The position numbers were made by a program, and so were the translations under genes. A stretch of 64,000 nucleotides of DNA from Sandarakinorhabdus sp. (lineage in GTDB: Bacteria; Pseudomonadota; Alphaproteobacteria; Sphingomonadales; Sphingomonadaceae): contig JAIMKW010000002.1 in assembly GCA_020692215.1 (NCBI GenBank), positions 62,001-126,000 of the forward strand, written 5' to 3'. Shown piece after piece: positions 51,581 to 60,576 of the stretch (the stretch's first letter is position 1; the number at the start of each line of letters is the position of its first letter). The notes under the pieces were generated by a model. It was not told the origin of the DNA and ran no database searches. It saw only the letters and a program-made list of their open reading frames with translations.

Positions 51581-51916
51581 TCAGGGCTTTTCAGCCCCCT
51601 TGCCGAAGGGCATTTCCAAAGCCTTTCCGGCAGCTTCCTTGGATGCGACAAAGTCTGCCAGCGCGCCCACGGTTTCAAACATTGCGCCCGACACTTCGTC
51701 GTCATCGATCAGGATATGGAATCGGTCTTCCAGCGCCGTCAGCACTGTTGCAACCGCCATGCTGTCGAGTTCGGGAAGGTTGCCGAACAAGGCAGTATCG
51801 CGGTTGAGCGTGGCTGTGACCGACGGGTCGAGCGCCAGTGTTTCGCCGAGCAGGGCGGCGACATCGTCTACGGTGGACTGGAGCGCTATCGCAAGGCTGG
51901 CCACGGCAGTCTTCAT
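51581..51916 (-). CDS. Orphan acyl carrier protein
   Basis: The protein has about 111 residues and one phosphopantetheine attachment site: Ser52 in 'LPELDSMAVATVLTALEDRF'. This is the ACP signature (DSM rather than the DSL of fatty-acid ACP). The form resembles ACPs found beside exosortase or specialised acyl-ligase genes in sphingomonads (from memory). No ketosynthase, ligase or transferase is near, so the acyl partner is unknown. GAGGGA lies very close to the ATG at 51916; an ATG at 51979 would add 21 residues. It is on the same strand as the polyamine genes. Confidence 0.8.
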   Translation of the reverse strand: MKTAVASLAIALQSTVDDVAALLGETLALDPSVTATLNRDTALFGNLPELDSMAVATVLTALEDRFHILIDDDEVSGAMFETVGALADFVASKEAAGKALEMPFGKGAEKP

Positions 51917-52049
51917 TCCCTCATGCGCCCGGGTAGGCTGAACGGCGGGCGCATTACTCCGGCAGCCGAAACATTGCAATCATGTTGCGCTGCTTTGCAC
52001 AGCAGGCCCCCATTGCATCGGGTGGTGGGGACCCATAGAAGCGCAGCCT

Positions 52050-52844
52050 ATGTCCACGCCCTTCCTCAAGATGCATGGTCTCGGCAATGATTTCGCGGTG
52101 TTCGATGCGCGTGATGTTGCTATAGCCATGCCGTTGGAGCGCGTTCGCCGCCTGGCGGACCGGCGCCGGGGGATCGGCTGCGATCAGCTTGTTCTGATGG
52201 AGCCGTCAGACAAGGCCGATGTCTTCATGCGCATCTTCAATCCGGATGGCAGCGAAGCCGAAGCGTGCGGCAATGCCACACGCTGCGTTGCCCATCTGCT
52301 GGGCGGAAGCGCGACCATCGAGACACGGGGCGGCCTGCTGACTGCTGTTGCAGCAGGCGAGGGTGTCACCATCGACATGGGCGCACCCCGCTTTGGCTGG
52401 GAGGACATTCCTCTTGCCTATGCCATGGACACTGCCGACATGCCGCTGGGCTGGGGCGAACTGGAGCGGCCGACAGCTGTTTCGATGGGGAATCCGCATG
52501 CGGTGTTCTTCGTTTCCGATTGCGATGCCGTGCCGCTGGAACAGCTGGGGCCGGACATCGAACATGATCCGGTTTTCCCCCAACGGGTGAACGTGAATGT
52601 GGCCACCGTCGTTACCCGCAACAGGATCAGGTTGCGCGTCTGGGAGCGCGGCGCAGGGCTTACGCTGGCCTGTGGATCCGGCGCCTGCGCAACCTTTGCA
52701 GCCGCCCGACGGCGCGGGCTGGTCGATGCCATTGCCACTGTGCAGCTGCCTGGCGGAGAGCTGGGCATTGCCGAGACCAAGGCAGGCACGCTGGTGATGA
52801 CGGGGCCTGTCGCGCTGGCGTTTCGGGGCGAGACGGATCTGTGA
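52050..52844 (+). CDS. dapF: Diaminopimelate epimerase
   Basis: The 264-residue cofactor-free epimerase converts LL- to meso-diaminopimelate for lysine and peptidoglycan. Its two catalytic cysteines are Cys73 in 'EACGNATRC' and Cys208 in 'LACGSGACAT'. 'KMHGLGNDF' opens the first of two mirrored domains. No clear Shine-Dalgarno precedes the ATG, but homology starts there. It begins a chain dapF-mtaB-ftsY-yciB in which each gene overlaps the next by 4 nt. Confidence 0.97.
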   Translation: MSTPFLKMHGLGNDFAVFDARDVAIAMPLERVRRLADRRRGIGCDQLVLMEPSDKADVFMRIFNPDGSEAEACGNATRCVAHLLGGSATIETRGGLLTAVAAGEGVTIDMGAPRFGWEDIPLAYAMDTADMPLGWGELERPTAVSMGNPHAVFFVSDCDAVPLEQLGPDIEHDPVFPQRVNVNVATVVTRNRIRLRVWERGAGLTLACGSGACATFAAARRRGLVDAIATVQLPGGELGIAETKAGTLVMTGPVALAFRGETDL

Positions 52845-54007
52845 GCGCCGGCATTGCAGCAGCCAAGGTGGTAACGCACGGCTGCCGATCCAATCTTGCA
52901 GAGCGGGATGCCCTGATGGCGCTGGCGCCTCCCGGGGCAACGGTGATCAACAGTTGTGCCGTCACTGCCGAGGCAGTCCGGGATGCACGCTCTGCAGCCC
53001 GCAAGGCCCTGCGCCATGGCTCGGTCGTGGTGACAGGCTGTGCGGCAACGCTTGTGCCGGAACGCTTTTCGGATCTTGGCGTCGGCCTTGTGCCCAACGC
53101 CCTGAAGCTGAGCCCGGTCGCGTGGGGGCGAGGAGCCGGGGGCGCGCTTGCTGCCGTCACGCGGCAGTCCCGGGCTTTTGTCGCCATTCAGGATGGCTGT
53201 GACCACGACTGCACTTTCTGCGTGACACGGCTGGCGCGTGGGGCATCGCGGTCTGTCCCGGTGGCCGATGTGGTGGCGCGGGTGCGGGCCCTGGCCGATG
53301 CCGGCGTGAACGAGGTGGTTCTGACCGGCATCGATACAACAAGCTATGGCGGCGACTTGCCCGGGGCCCCCACATTGGGCGGGTTGGTGCAGACGGTGTT
53401 GCGCGATGTGCCGGGCTTGCGGCGCCTGCGTCTTTCGTCGCTGGATGCGGCCGAGGCAGACCCGGCGCTGGTGGACGCATTCGGCGATGCCCGGCTGATG
53501 CCGCATGTGCATCTTTCGCTGCAATCCGGTGACGACCTGATCCTGAAGCGCATGAAACGGCGGCACACGCGGGCCGACGCGGTTCGCCTTGTCCAGCGGT
53601 TGAAGGCGGTGCGGCCGGATATTGCCATCGGAGCCGACCTGATCGCTGGATTTCCGACCGAAGGCGAAACAGGCCATGCCAATTCGCTGTCCTTGCTGGA
53701 GGAATGCGATATCGTGCACGCGCATGTGTTTCCCTTTTCGCCGCGGCCCGGCACGGCGGCGGCGCGCATGCCGCAAGTTCCGCCAGAGGTCGCAAAGGAC
53801 AGGGCTGCAATCCTTCGGTCTTTGGGAAGTGCAAGAAAAGACATATTTCTATGCAATATGTTAAAGCAAGATATTGAAACTGTGAGCGAGGGAATTCTGG
53901 GCATCACGCCCCATGGTGCCAAGCTTCACTTTCGGGTGCCCCATCTGCGCGGTGCAATCGTTGTGGCGGTCGCCGGGACGGTCGAGAATGGAATGCTTGC
54001 CGAATGA
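52841..54007 (+). CDS. mtaB: tRNA t6A37 methylthiotransferase MtaB
   Basis: The 388-residue radical-SAM enzyme converts t6A to ms2t6A at position 37 of tRNAs reading ANN codons. N-terminal cluster ligands are Cys15, Cys39 and Cys67; the radical-SAM cysteines are Cys120, Cys124 and Cys127 (CDHDCTFC). 'LSSLDAAEADPALVDAF' and 'HVHLSLQSGDDLILKRMKR' are typical. A C-terminal TRAM-like strand region is present but short. The GTG start overlaps the dapF stop by 4 nt. Confidence 0.93.
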   Translation: MSAGIAAAKVVTHGCRSNLAERDALMALAPPGATVINSCAVTAEAVRDARSAARKALRHGSVVVTGCAATLVPERFSDLGVGLVPNALKLSPVAWGRGAGGALAAVTRQSRAFVAIQDGCDHDCTFCVTRLARGASRSVPVADVVARVRALADAGVNEVVLTGIDTTSYGGDLPGAPTLGGLVQTVLRDVPGLRRLRLSSLDAAEADPALVDAFGDARLMPHVHLSLQSGDDLILKRMKRRHTRADAVRLVQRLKAVRPDIAIGADLIAGFPTEGETGHANSLSLLEECDIVHAHVFPFSPRPGTAAARMPQVPPEVAKDRAAILRSLGSARKDIFLCNMLKQDIETVSEGILGITPHGAKLHFRVPHLRGAIVVAVAGTVENGMLAE

Positions 54008-54954
54008 GCGACGACAGGAACGATGTAACCGACAAGGGTGGATGGCTGGCGCGGATGCGCACCGGCCTTGCACGGTCTTCGGAAAAGCTGAGCCAGAATC
54101 TGACATTCCTTGTCGGTGGCGGACGGATCGAGGCGGATGATCTGGAGGCGATCGAAGAGGCGTTGATTGCGGCCGATCTGGGCCCCAGGGTGGCAGCGCG
54201 CATTGTTGCCAAACTGGCTGAAGCGCGCCTTGCCGGCGACATCGATATGGCGCGCGTGCGGCAGGTTGCAGCCGACGAGATCGAAGCAATCCTTGCGCCG
54301 CTTGCCAAGCCGCTTCTCGTCACTGCGTTTCCGCGCCCGCACACAATATTGGTTGTCGGCGTGAACGGCACGGGAAAGACGACCACAATCGCCAAACTGG
54401 CGCATTTGTTCCAGGAAGAGGATTATGCCGTTTTGCTGGCCGCCGGCGATACGTTTCGTGCGGCGGCAGTTGAACAGCTGAAGGTGTGGGGTTCGCGGCT
54501 TTCGATCCCGGTGATTTCAGGCAAGCCGGATGCCGATGCGGCCGGGCTTGCCTTTACCGCTATGGAGCAAGCGCGCGCCTCGGGCCGGGATGTGCTTCTG
54601 GTGGATACTGCGGGGCGCCTGCAGAACAAGGCGGGGCTTATGGATGAGCTGGCGAAGGTTCGGCGGGTTCTGGGAAAGCAGGCGCCCGGCGCCCCGCACG
54701 ATACGATCCTGGTGCTGGATGCGACGACAGGCCAGAATGCGCTGTCCCAGATCGAGATTTTCAAGGAGGTGGCCGGCGTGACAGGGCTTGTGATGACCAA
54801 GCTGGATGGAACAGCCCGCGGCGGCGTGCTGGTGGCTGCGGCCGAGCAGTTCGGCCTGCCTGTTCATGCCATCGGTGTCGGCGAAAAGCTGGGAGACCTG
54901 CGGCCCTTCGATGCGAAAGCCTTTGCCATGGCCCTGACCGGAGCAGGCCAATGA
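54004..54954 (+). CDS. ftsY: Signal recognition particle receptor FtsY
   Basis: The 316-residue SRP GTPase targets ribosomes making membrane proteins to the translocon. The NG domain is complete: P-loop GVNGTGKT (119-126), 'DTFRAAAVEQL', 'VDTAGRLQNK', and 'MTKLDGTARGG', ending in 'GVGEKLGDLRPFDAKAF'. The acidic A domain of E. coli FtsY is missing, leaving about 35 residues before the N domain, common in alphaproteobacteria. The ATG overlaps the mtaB stop (ATGA). Confidence 0.97.
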   Translation: MSDDRNDVTDKGGWLARMRTGLARSSEKLSQNLTFLVGGGRIEADDLEAIEEALIAADLGPRVAARIVAKLAEARLAGDIDMARVRQVAADEIEAILAPLAKPLLVTAFPRPHTILVVGVNGTGKTTTIAKLAHLFQEEDYAVLLAAGDTFRAAAVEQLKVWGSRLSIPVISGKPDADAAGLAFTAMEQARASGRDVLLVDTAGRLQNKAGLMDELAKVRRVLGKQAPGAPHDTILVLDATTGQNALSQIEIFKEVAGVTGLVMTKLDGTARGGVLVAAAEQFGLPVHAIGVGEKLGDLRPFDAKAFAMALTGAGQ

Positions 54955-55556
54955 GTGACGAGCTCGCTGGGCGCAAGGAATCTGGGCGCAAGGAATTGGG
55001 CGGCTGGGCGAAACTGGGGGTCGATCTTGGGCCGCTGCTGGTGTTTTTCGCCGCCTATTCGCGGTTTGACATATTCGTGGCCACCGGCGCCTTCATGGCG
55101 GCAACAGCCGTTGCCATGGCAGTCGCCTGGAGCCTGACGCGCCACATTCCTGCGATGACATGGTTTTCCGCGGTTCTGGTGGGCGTGTTTGGCGGGCTGA
55201 CGATCTGGCTGCAGGATGAAACCTTCATCAAGGTGAAGCCCACCATCGTTTTCCTGATCTTTTCCGCGATCCTGTTCTTCGGGATCTTGCGGCGCCGCAA
55301 TTATCTGAAGGCGCTGCTGGGAACGGCCTTCACCGGGCTAAACGAACGTGGCTGGCACCTGCTGGCATGGCGCTGGGCCTTTTTCTTCCTTGTGTTGGCC
55401 GGGCTGAACGAAATGTTCTGGCGATTGTTTTCCACCGACATATGGCTGCACTTCAAGGTGTGGGGCGATACGCTGTTGACGTTCATCTTCGCCATCGCCC
55501 AGATGCCCATGCTGCTGAAGCATGGGCTGAAGCTGGAAGACGGGAAGAAGGAATAG
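54951..55556 (+). CDS. yciB: Inner-membrane septation protein A (YciB/IspZ family)
   Basis: The 201-residue protein has five hydrophobic helices and the family segments 'GPLLVFFAAY', 'LTIWLQDETFIKVKPTI' and 'NERGWHLLAWRWAFFFLVLAGLNEMFWR'. YciB links cell elongation and division machinery in the inner membrane; it was earlier named intracellular septation protein A. The start overlaps ftsY by 4 nt. It converges with the aminopeptidase gene, with only 8 nt between them. Confidence 0.93.
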   Translation: MSDELAGRKESGRKELGGWAKLGVDLGPLLVFFAAYSRFDIFVATGAFMAATAVAMAVAWSLTRHIPAMTWFSAVLVGVFGGLTIWLQDETFIKVKPTIVFLIFSAILFFGILRRRNYLKALLGTAFTGLNERGWHLLAWRWAFFFLVLAGLNEMFWRLFSTDIWLHFKVWGDTLLTFIFAIAQMPMLLKHGLKLEDGKKE

Positions 55557-55564
55557 CGCTGATT

Positions 55565-57163
55565 TCAGGGCTGTTCATATCCCCTGACGAACTGGTCGAG
55601 CAGTCTCACCCCGAAACCGCGCGATCCTTTTGGCACCGTCGGCAGCGCGCTTTCTGTCCGCCGCACGCCCGCCATGTCGATGTGGGCCCAAGGGGTCGGC
55701 TGGGGCGTCATATACTGGATGAAATGCGCACCCAGACCCGCGCCCGGGCCTGCCCCATCGCTCACGTTCCTAATGTCGGCAATCTCGCTTGCCATTCGGC
55801 TCTGATAGACAGGCAGCAAAGGCATCCGCCACAGCCTTTCCGTTGACGCCGTGCCGGCAGCTTCAAGGCGCGTTGCAAGAGCCTCGCTGCGGGCGAAAAG
55901 TCCGGCAAAATCGCTGCCTAGGGCCTGCACGATGGAGCCAGTCAGCGTCGCGATGTTCACGATGGCGGCGGGCTGGAACTGGCGGATGGACCACTGGTTC
56001 GCATCGGCCAGCACCATCCGCCCTTCGGCGTCGGTGCTGAGGATTTCGATCGTCTGCCCGTTCATGGTGCGCACCACATCGCCTGGCCGCGAGGCGTTGC
56101 CGCCGGGCATGTTTTCGGCAAGCGCCACCACGCCGACCACATTGGCCTTTGCGCGGCGCCTGGCGACTGCGAGCATGGCACCGGTTACTGCCGCTGCTCC
56201 AGCCATGTCGCCCTTCATCTGCCACATGTTGGTGTTTGGTTTGATGGAAATACCGCCGGTATCGAATGTGATGCCTTTTCCCACGAGCGCCAGCGGCGCG
56301 GCATTGCCCGCCCCGCGATACTCGATCGCCAGCATCCGGCCGGGCCTGCGCGAACCCTGGCTCACGCTGAGCATGGATCCCATGTTCAACTGCCGCATCT
56401 GCGCTTCATCCAGCACCGTGATGCGCACATTTGGCACAGCGGAAAAGGCCTCCCGCACTATCTCCACGAAGCGCTCCGGGTAGAGCATGTTGGCTGGCAG
56501 GGAGACGAGATCGCGTGCCAGCCGGGTTGCGTCGGCGACATGGGCTTCGTCTGCGGCGAATGCGGCCCCTTCGGCTGCGGCATCGGGTGAAACGATGATT
56601 ACCGGATTCTGCGGTGGGGCCATGCGCCCAGTTTTCAGAGAATCGAAACGATATTGCCCAAGCCTGGCTCCAAGCCCGAGCGAACGAGCGCTTCCGGCAG
56701 CAAGGCCACCAGCCGCAATGGTGATGTCGCGCGGTTCATCGCGCAGGGCCTGGATGGCGGTGCCCGCCGCGTCGGCCAGATCATTGGCGCTGGGCAAGGC
56801 GCTGGTGGGCTTCATTCCGACGAGAAGAACCGTGGGTATTCCGGCGATACCGTGAAGTTTCAGGGTCTTTCCAGCAGCAGGTTCAAAGCCCGCCGCTGCC
56901 GCCGCCTGCTGGATCGCGTCTGCCCGCTCGGCGGGCAATCCCGGAGCCGCCTGGGCGATGGCCAGGGGCGCCATGACAGGAATGATCAGCGCCTGCGGAG
57001 ACGTGGGAGTGGCAGAAAAGACGATCGGCCGTTCGGCGCTGTTTCCGGCGGTGGAGGGCACAACGCCCGATCCGACAAGGCTGGCAGGACGCTCCTGTGC
57101 GGAAAGTGGGGCAGAAACTGTGCTCGCAGCAAGCAGCAGGGCAGCTAGGTGGGTGGTCCGCAT
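55565..57163 (-). CDS. Secreted leucyl aminopeptidase, M17 family
   Basis: The protein of 532 residues has a cleavable signal peptide (LAALLLAASTVSAPLSA, cut before QERP) and a C-terminal M17 catalytic domain. Metal and catalytic segments are 'GKGITFDTGGISIKPNTNM', 'MKGDMAGAAAV' and 'NTDAEGRMVLADA', covering the two-zinc site and arginine. M17 aminopeptidases are normally cytoplasmic hexamers that remove N-terminal residues; this one is predicted periplasmic. AGGAGAG about 9 nt upstream supports the start at 57163 rather than the longer frame to 57241. Confidence 0.92.
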   Translation of the reverse strand: MRTTHLAALLLAASTVSAPLSAQERPASLVGSGVVPSTAGNSAERPIVFSATPTSPQALIIPVMAPLAIAQAAPGLPAERADAIQQAAAAAGFEPAAGKTLKLHGIAGIPTVLLVGMKPTSALPSANDLADAAGTAIQALRDEPRDITIAAGGLAAGSARSLGLGARLGQYRFDSLKTGRMAPPQNPVIIVSPDAAAEGAAFAADEAHVADATRLARDLVSLPANMLYPERFVEIVREAFSAVPNVRITVLDEAQMRQLNMGSMLSVSQGSRRPGRMLAIEYRGAGNAAPLALVGKGITFDTGGISIKPNTNMWQMKGDMAGAAAVTGAMLAVARRRAKANVVGVVALAENMPGGNASRPGDVVRTMNGQTIEILSTDAEGRMVLADANQWSIRQFQPAAIVNIATLTGSIVQALGSDFAGLFARSEALATRLEAAGTASTERLWRMPLLPVYQSRMASEIADIRNVSDGAGPGAGLGAHFIQYMTPQPTPWAHIDMAGVRRTESALPTVPKGSRGFGVRLLDQFVRGYEQP

Positions 57164-57357
57164 GTCGGCACTCTCTCCTGAAATCGTCTCGCCCCCTTCC
57201 GCCACGAGATCTAACGGGGGCGTTTCTGGTTGCCAAGCCATGTGGCGAATCCCGAAAACAGCACCAACAAGCGCGTTCGTCGCACCTCTTCGAGTGTTCA
57301 GCTATCGCTTTGCCGTGCTTCGGGAGTAGGGCAGGAAGGACATGAGGGAGTGAAACT

Positions 57358-58797
57358 ATGCGCGAGCAGTTCAAATTCTATATCAATGGCGAGTGGGTTG
57401 ACCCGGCGGAGGGCGTGAAGCCGCACGATGTGATCAATCCGGCAACCGAAGCTCCGATGGGCCGGATCGCCATGGGCAGTGCGGCCGATGTGGATCGTGC
57501 CGCCAGGGCCGCAAAGGACGCCTTTGCCAGCTTCAGCCGGACCAGCCGGGCGGAACGGATCGAGCTTCTGGGCGCAATCGCTGCCGAGTATCAGAAGCGC
57601 TATCCTGAAATCGCGGCCGTGATCACCGAAGAGATGGGCGCGCCGGCATGGCTCGCAATGCAGGCGCAGGCCGCGCTCGGGGTTGCCCACTTCCAGACGG
57701 CAATGGCGATCCTGAAGGACTACAAGTTCGATGAAGAGCGCGGCACCACGCTGATCACCAAGGAACCGATCGGCGTCTGCGGGTTCATCACACCCTGGAA
57801 CTGGCCGATCAACCAGATCGCCTGCAAGGTCGCCCCTGCGCTTGCGACCGGGTGCACGATGATCCTGAAACCCAGCGAAGTGGCGCCGTTCAACGCCATC
57901 CTGTTCGCCGAAGTGCTGCACGCGGCTGGCGTTCCCAAGGGGGTGTTCAACCTGGTGAACGGCGATGGCCCGACAGTGGGTGCGGCAATCTCGGGGCATC
58001 CGCTGGTCGATATGGTGAGCTTCACCGGTTCCACGCGGGCGGGCGTGGAAGTTGCGCGCAATGCAGCCCCTAGCGTCAAGCGGGTGCACCAGGAGCTTGG
58101 CGGCAAATCCCCCAACATCGTGCTGGATTCGGCCGATCTGGAAACCGCGGTCGGTGGCGGTGTGAAGGCGATGATGATGAACTCCGGGCAGAGCTGCAAC
58201 GCGCCCAGCCGGATGTTCGTGCCGCGCGCGAAGATGGATGCTGCCAAAGCCATAGCAAAGGCAGCTGCCGAAGGCATGACAGTGGGCGATCCCAACGGGA
58301 ACTCGGTGCTGGGACCAGTGGTTTCCGATGTGCAGTACAACAAGATTCAGGGCCTGATCGCCAAGGGGATCGAGGAAGGCGCAACGCTGGTGACAGGCGG
58401 CACCGGAAAGCCCGAAGGGCTGGAAACCGGCTATTATGTGAAGCCGACGGTGTTCGCCGATGTAACCAACGACATGACGATCGCGCGCGAGGAAATCTTT
58501 GGGCCTGTGCTGGCAATGCTGCCCTATGACAGCCTGGAGCAGGCGATCGAGCAGGGCAACGATACACCCTATGGGCTTGCCGCCTATGTGCAGGGGCCGG
58601 AAGAGGAAGCCCGCGCTGTCGCGCTTCGGATGCGTGCCGGGCAGGTGATCCTGAACGGGGCGGGCGTTGATTTCATGGCGCCGTTCGGCGGCTACAAGCA
58701 ATCCGGCAATGGCCGCGAATGGGGCGACCATGCCTTTGGGGAGTTCCTGGAAGTGAAGGCCGTGATTGGCTGGAAACAGGCCGAAGCCGCCGAATGA
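57358..58797 (+). CDS. NAD(P)+-dependent aldehyde dehydrogenase
   Basis: The 479-residue enzyme oxidises an aldehyde to its acid. It has 'GVCGFITPWNWPINQI' (cofactor), 'FTGSTRAGVEV', the general-base glutamate in 'HQELGGKSPNIV', the nucleophile cysteine in 'NSGQSCNAPSRM' and 'EEIFGPVLAML', all in order and at normal length. The substrate is unknown; pairing with a PQQ alcohol dehydrogenase a few kilobases away is suggestive but the two are not in one operon. GAGGGAG precedes the ATG. Confidence 0.95.
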   Translation: MREQFKFYINGEWVDPAEGVKPHDVINPATEAPMGRIAMGSAADVDRAARAAKDAFASFSRTSRAERIELLGAIAAEYQKRYPEIAAVITEEMGAPAWLAMQAQAALGVAHFQTAMAILKDYKFDEERGTTLITKEPIGVCGFITPWNWPINQIACKVAPALATGCTMILKPSEVAPFNAILFAEVLHAAGVPKGVFNLVNGDGPTVGAAISGHPLVDMVSFTGSTRAGVEVARNAAPSVKRVHQELGGKSPNIVLDSADLETAVGGGVKAMMMNSGQSCNAPSRMFVPRAKMDAAKAIAKAAAEGMTVGDPNGNSVLGPVVSDVQYNKIQGLIAKGIEEGATLVTGGTGKPEGLETGYYVKPTVFADVTNDMTIAREEIFGPVLAMLPYDSLEQAIEQGNDTPYGLAAYVQGPEEEARAVALRMRAGQVILNGAGVDFMAPFGGYKQSGNGREWGDHAFGEFLEVKAVIGWKQAEAAE

Positions 58798-58819
58798 CGC
58801 CTGGCCTACGGAGTTTTGG

Positions 58820-59641
58820 TTGCGTGCTTTGATACGGGGCGTGGCGTTTCTCGCCACGCTTGCCATCTTGTTCCTGGGGGTCGGGTTGTGGAACGCAACC
58901 CGGCCCCCGCAGCTTGTGGAAGCCCGGCTGCCGTTGGCCGGGCTTCCTGCCGGCACCGAATTGCGCGTGCTGATGATGGGGGATACGCATTTCGGTTTTC
59001 CCGACATGGGAACCGGCCGCCTGTTGCGGATCGTGGCGCAGGCCAATGCCCTGAAACCCGATCTTATCGTTCTGACGGGCGATTATTCGGGCGGAAAGAT
59101 CATCGACTGGCCGCGTGTGCGGCTTGAGACTGCGTTGCCACCACTTGCTGCACTGAAGGCGCCTCTTGGCGCCTGGGCAGTGATGGGCAATCATGATGTC
59201 GAGGCCTGGACTCCGAAGATCATGGCGCTGCAGGTGCAGCCCAAGCTTCTGGTGAACGCCCATGCCGATGTCGGCCCGCTGGTGATCGTAGGCCTTGCTT
59301 CGGCAACGCACGGGGCTGACCCTGCAAAGGCGCTGGCGGGAGTTCCGCCGGGCAAACCCATCCTGATGCTTCTGCATGAGGGGGATCATCTGGATTGGCT
59401 GACGCCGCCCCCGGCCAATCCGGTGCTTGTGCTTTCAGGCCATACCCATGGTGGTCAGGTTGTTCTGCCCGGTGTCGGCTCTGTGGGCAGCCTGCTTCTG
59501 GGAACGCCCCTTTGCATTCGCGGCGCTTGCCGGGTGAATGGCTGGCCCTTGTTCGTGACATCGGGCGTGGGTACAAGCTGGCTGCCGATCCGCTACGGGG
59601 TTAGGCCCGAGATCGTTCTTCTGACACTGGTTGCGGCCTGA
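58820..59641 (+). CDS. Membrane-anchored metallophosphoesterase (calcineurin-like)
   Basis: The protein has 273 residues from a TTG start at 58820, chosen because CGGAG lies 6 nt upstream; the frame is open back into the aldehyde dehydrogenase gene. One N-terminal membrane helix (RGVAFLATLAILFLGVGLW) anchors it. The metal-binding motifs follow in order: 'MMGDTHFG', 'LTGDYSGG', 'VMGNHDVEAW', 'LHEGD' and 'LSGHTHGGQV'. Relatives of the YkuE/UPP-phosphatase-like group act on lipids or nucleotides at the membrane; the substrate here is unknown. Confidence 0.88.
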   Translation: MRALIRGVAFLATLAILFLGVGLWNATRPPQLVEARLPLAGLPAGTELRVLMMGDTHFGFPDMGTGRLLRIVAQANALKPDLIVLTGDYSGGKIIDWPRVRLETALPPLAALKAPLGAWAVMGNHDVEAWTPKIMALQVQPKLLVNAHADVGPLVIVGLASATHGADPAKALAGVPPGKPILMLLHEGDHLDWLTPPPANPVLVLSGHTHGGQVVLPGVGSVGSLLLGTPLCIRGACRVNGWPLFVTSGVGTSWLPIRYGVRPEIVLLTLVAA

Positions 59642-59646
59642 TCGGG

Positions 59647-60567
59647 CTATTCCGTGGGTAGGAAATCCGGAACCGAAAGATAGCGTTCGCCGGTATCATA
59701 GTTGAAGCCAAGCACCTTGGCCGCGGCGCCCAGTTCGGGAAGCTTTTGCGCAATTGCTGCCAGCGTCGCGCCCGATGAAATGCCCACCAGCATCCCTTCC
59801 TCGCGCGCGGCGCGCTTTGCCCAGGCTTTCGCATCATCGGGTGTCACCTGGATCGCTCCATCCAGCAGGCGGGTGTGCAGGTTGCCGGGGATGAAGCCCG
59901 CACCGATTCCCTGGATTGGGTGCGGGGCAGGCTGGCCGCCGGATATGACGGGGCTGAGCGTGGGCTCCACTGCGAACACTTTCAGCTTTGGCCACGCCTC
60001 TTTCAGCACCTGGGCAACGCCGGTGATGTGGCCGCCGGTGCCGACGCCGGTTATTATGGCATCCAGCGGATCTTCGGCAAAATCGGTCAGGATCTCGCGT
60101 GCCGTGGTTCTGGCATGGATCGCGATATTGGCCGGATTGTCGAACTGCTGGGGCATCCATGCGCCTTCGGTCTGCGATACCAGCTCCTGCGCCCGCTCGA
60201 TTGCGCCCTTCATTCCGCGCTCGCGCGGGGTCAGATCAAAGCTGGCACCATAGGCCAGCATCAGGCGGCGGCGCTCGATGCTCATGCTCTCGGGCATCAC
60301 GAGGACGATCCTGTAACCCTTCACCGCCGCAACCATGGCCAGCCCGATCCCGGTGTTGCCGCTGGTCGGCTCGATGATGGTGCCCCCTGGTTTCAGCGCG
60401 CCGGAGCGTTCTGCATCCTCGATCATCGCCAGCGCGATCCGGTCCTTTATGGAACCGCCGGGGTTCTGCCGCTCGGATTTGATCCAGACGGACGCAGCAG
60501 GAAACAGCTTTGCCATGCGGATGTGCGGGGTGTTGCCGATGGTCTCGAGAATATTGGCGGCGCGCAT
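59647..60567 (-). CDS. cysK: Cysteine synthase A (O-acetylserine sulfhydrylase)
   Basis: The 306-residue PLP enzyme makes cysteine from O-acetylserine and sulfide. PLP lysine is Lys41 in '[11 protein letters not shown]', the substrate loop is '[13 protein letters not shown]', and the phosphate-binding loop is '[10 protein letters not shown]'. Start and length are normal. A related cystathionine beta-synthase-like role is possible but the motifs favour CysK. It is followed upstream, 9 nt away, by an MFS carrier on the same strand, so the pair may be co-transcribed. Confidence 0.94.
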   Translation of the reverse strand: MRAANILETIGNTPHIRMAKLFPAASVWIKSERQNPGGSIKDRIALAMIEDAERSGALKPGGTIIEPTSGNTGIGLAMVAAVKGYRIVLVMPESMSIERRRLMLAYGASFDLTPRERGMKGAIERAQELVSQTEGAWMPQQFDNPANIAIHARTTAREILTDFAEDPLDAIITGVGTGGHITGVAQVLKEAWPKLKVFAVEPTLSPVISGGQPAPHPIQGIGAGFIPGNLHTRLLDGAIQVTPDDAKAWAKRAAREEGMLVGISSGATLAAIAQKLPELGAAAKVLGFNYDTGERYLSVPDFLPTE

Positions 60568-60576
60568 GATGGTCTC

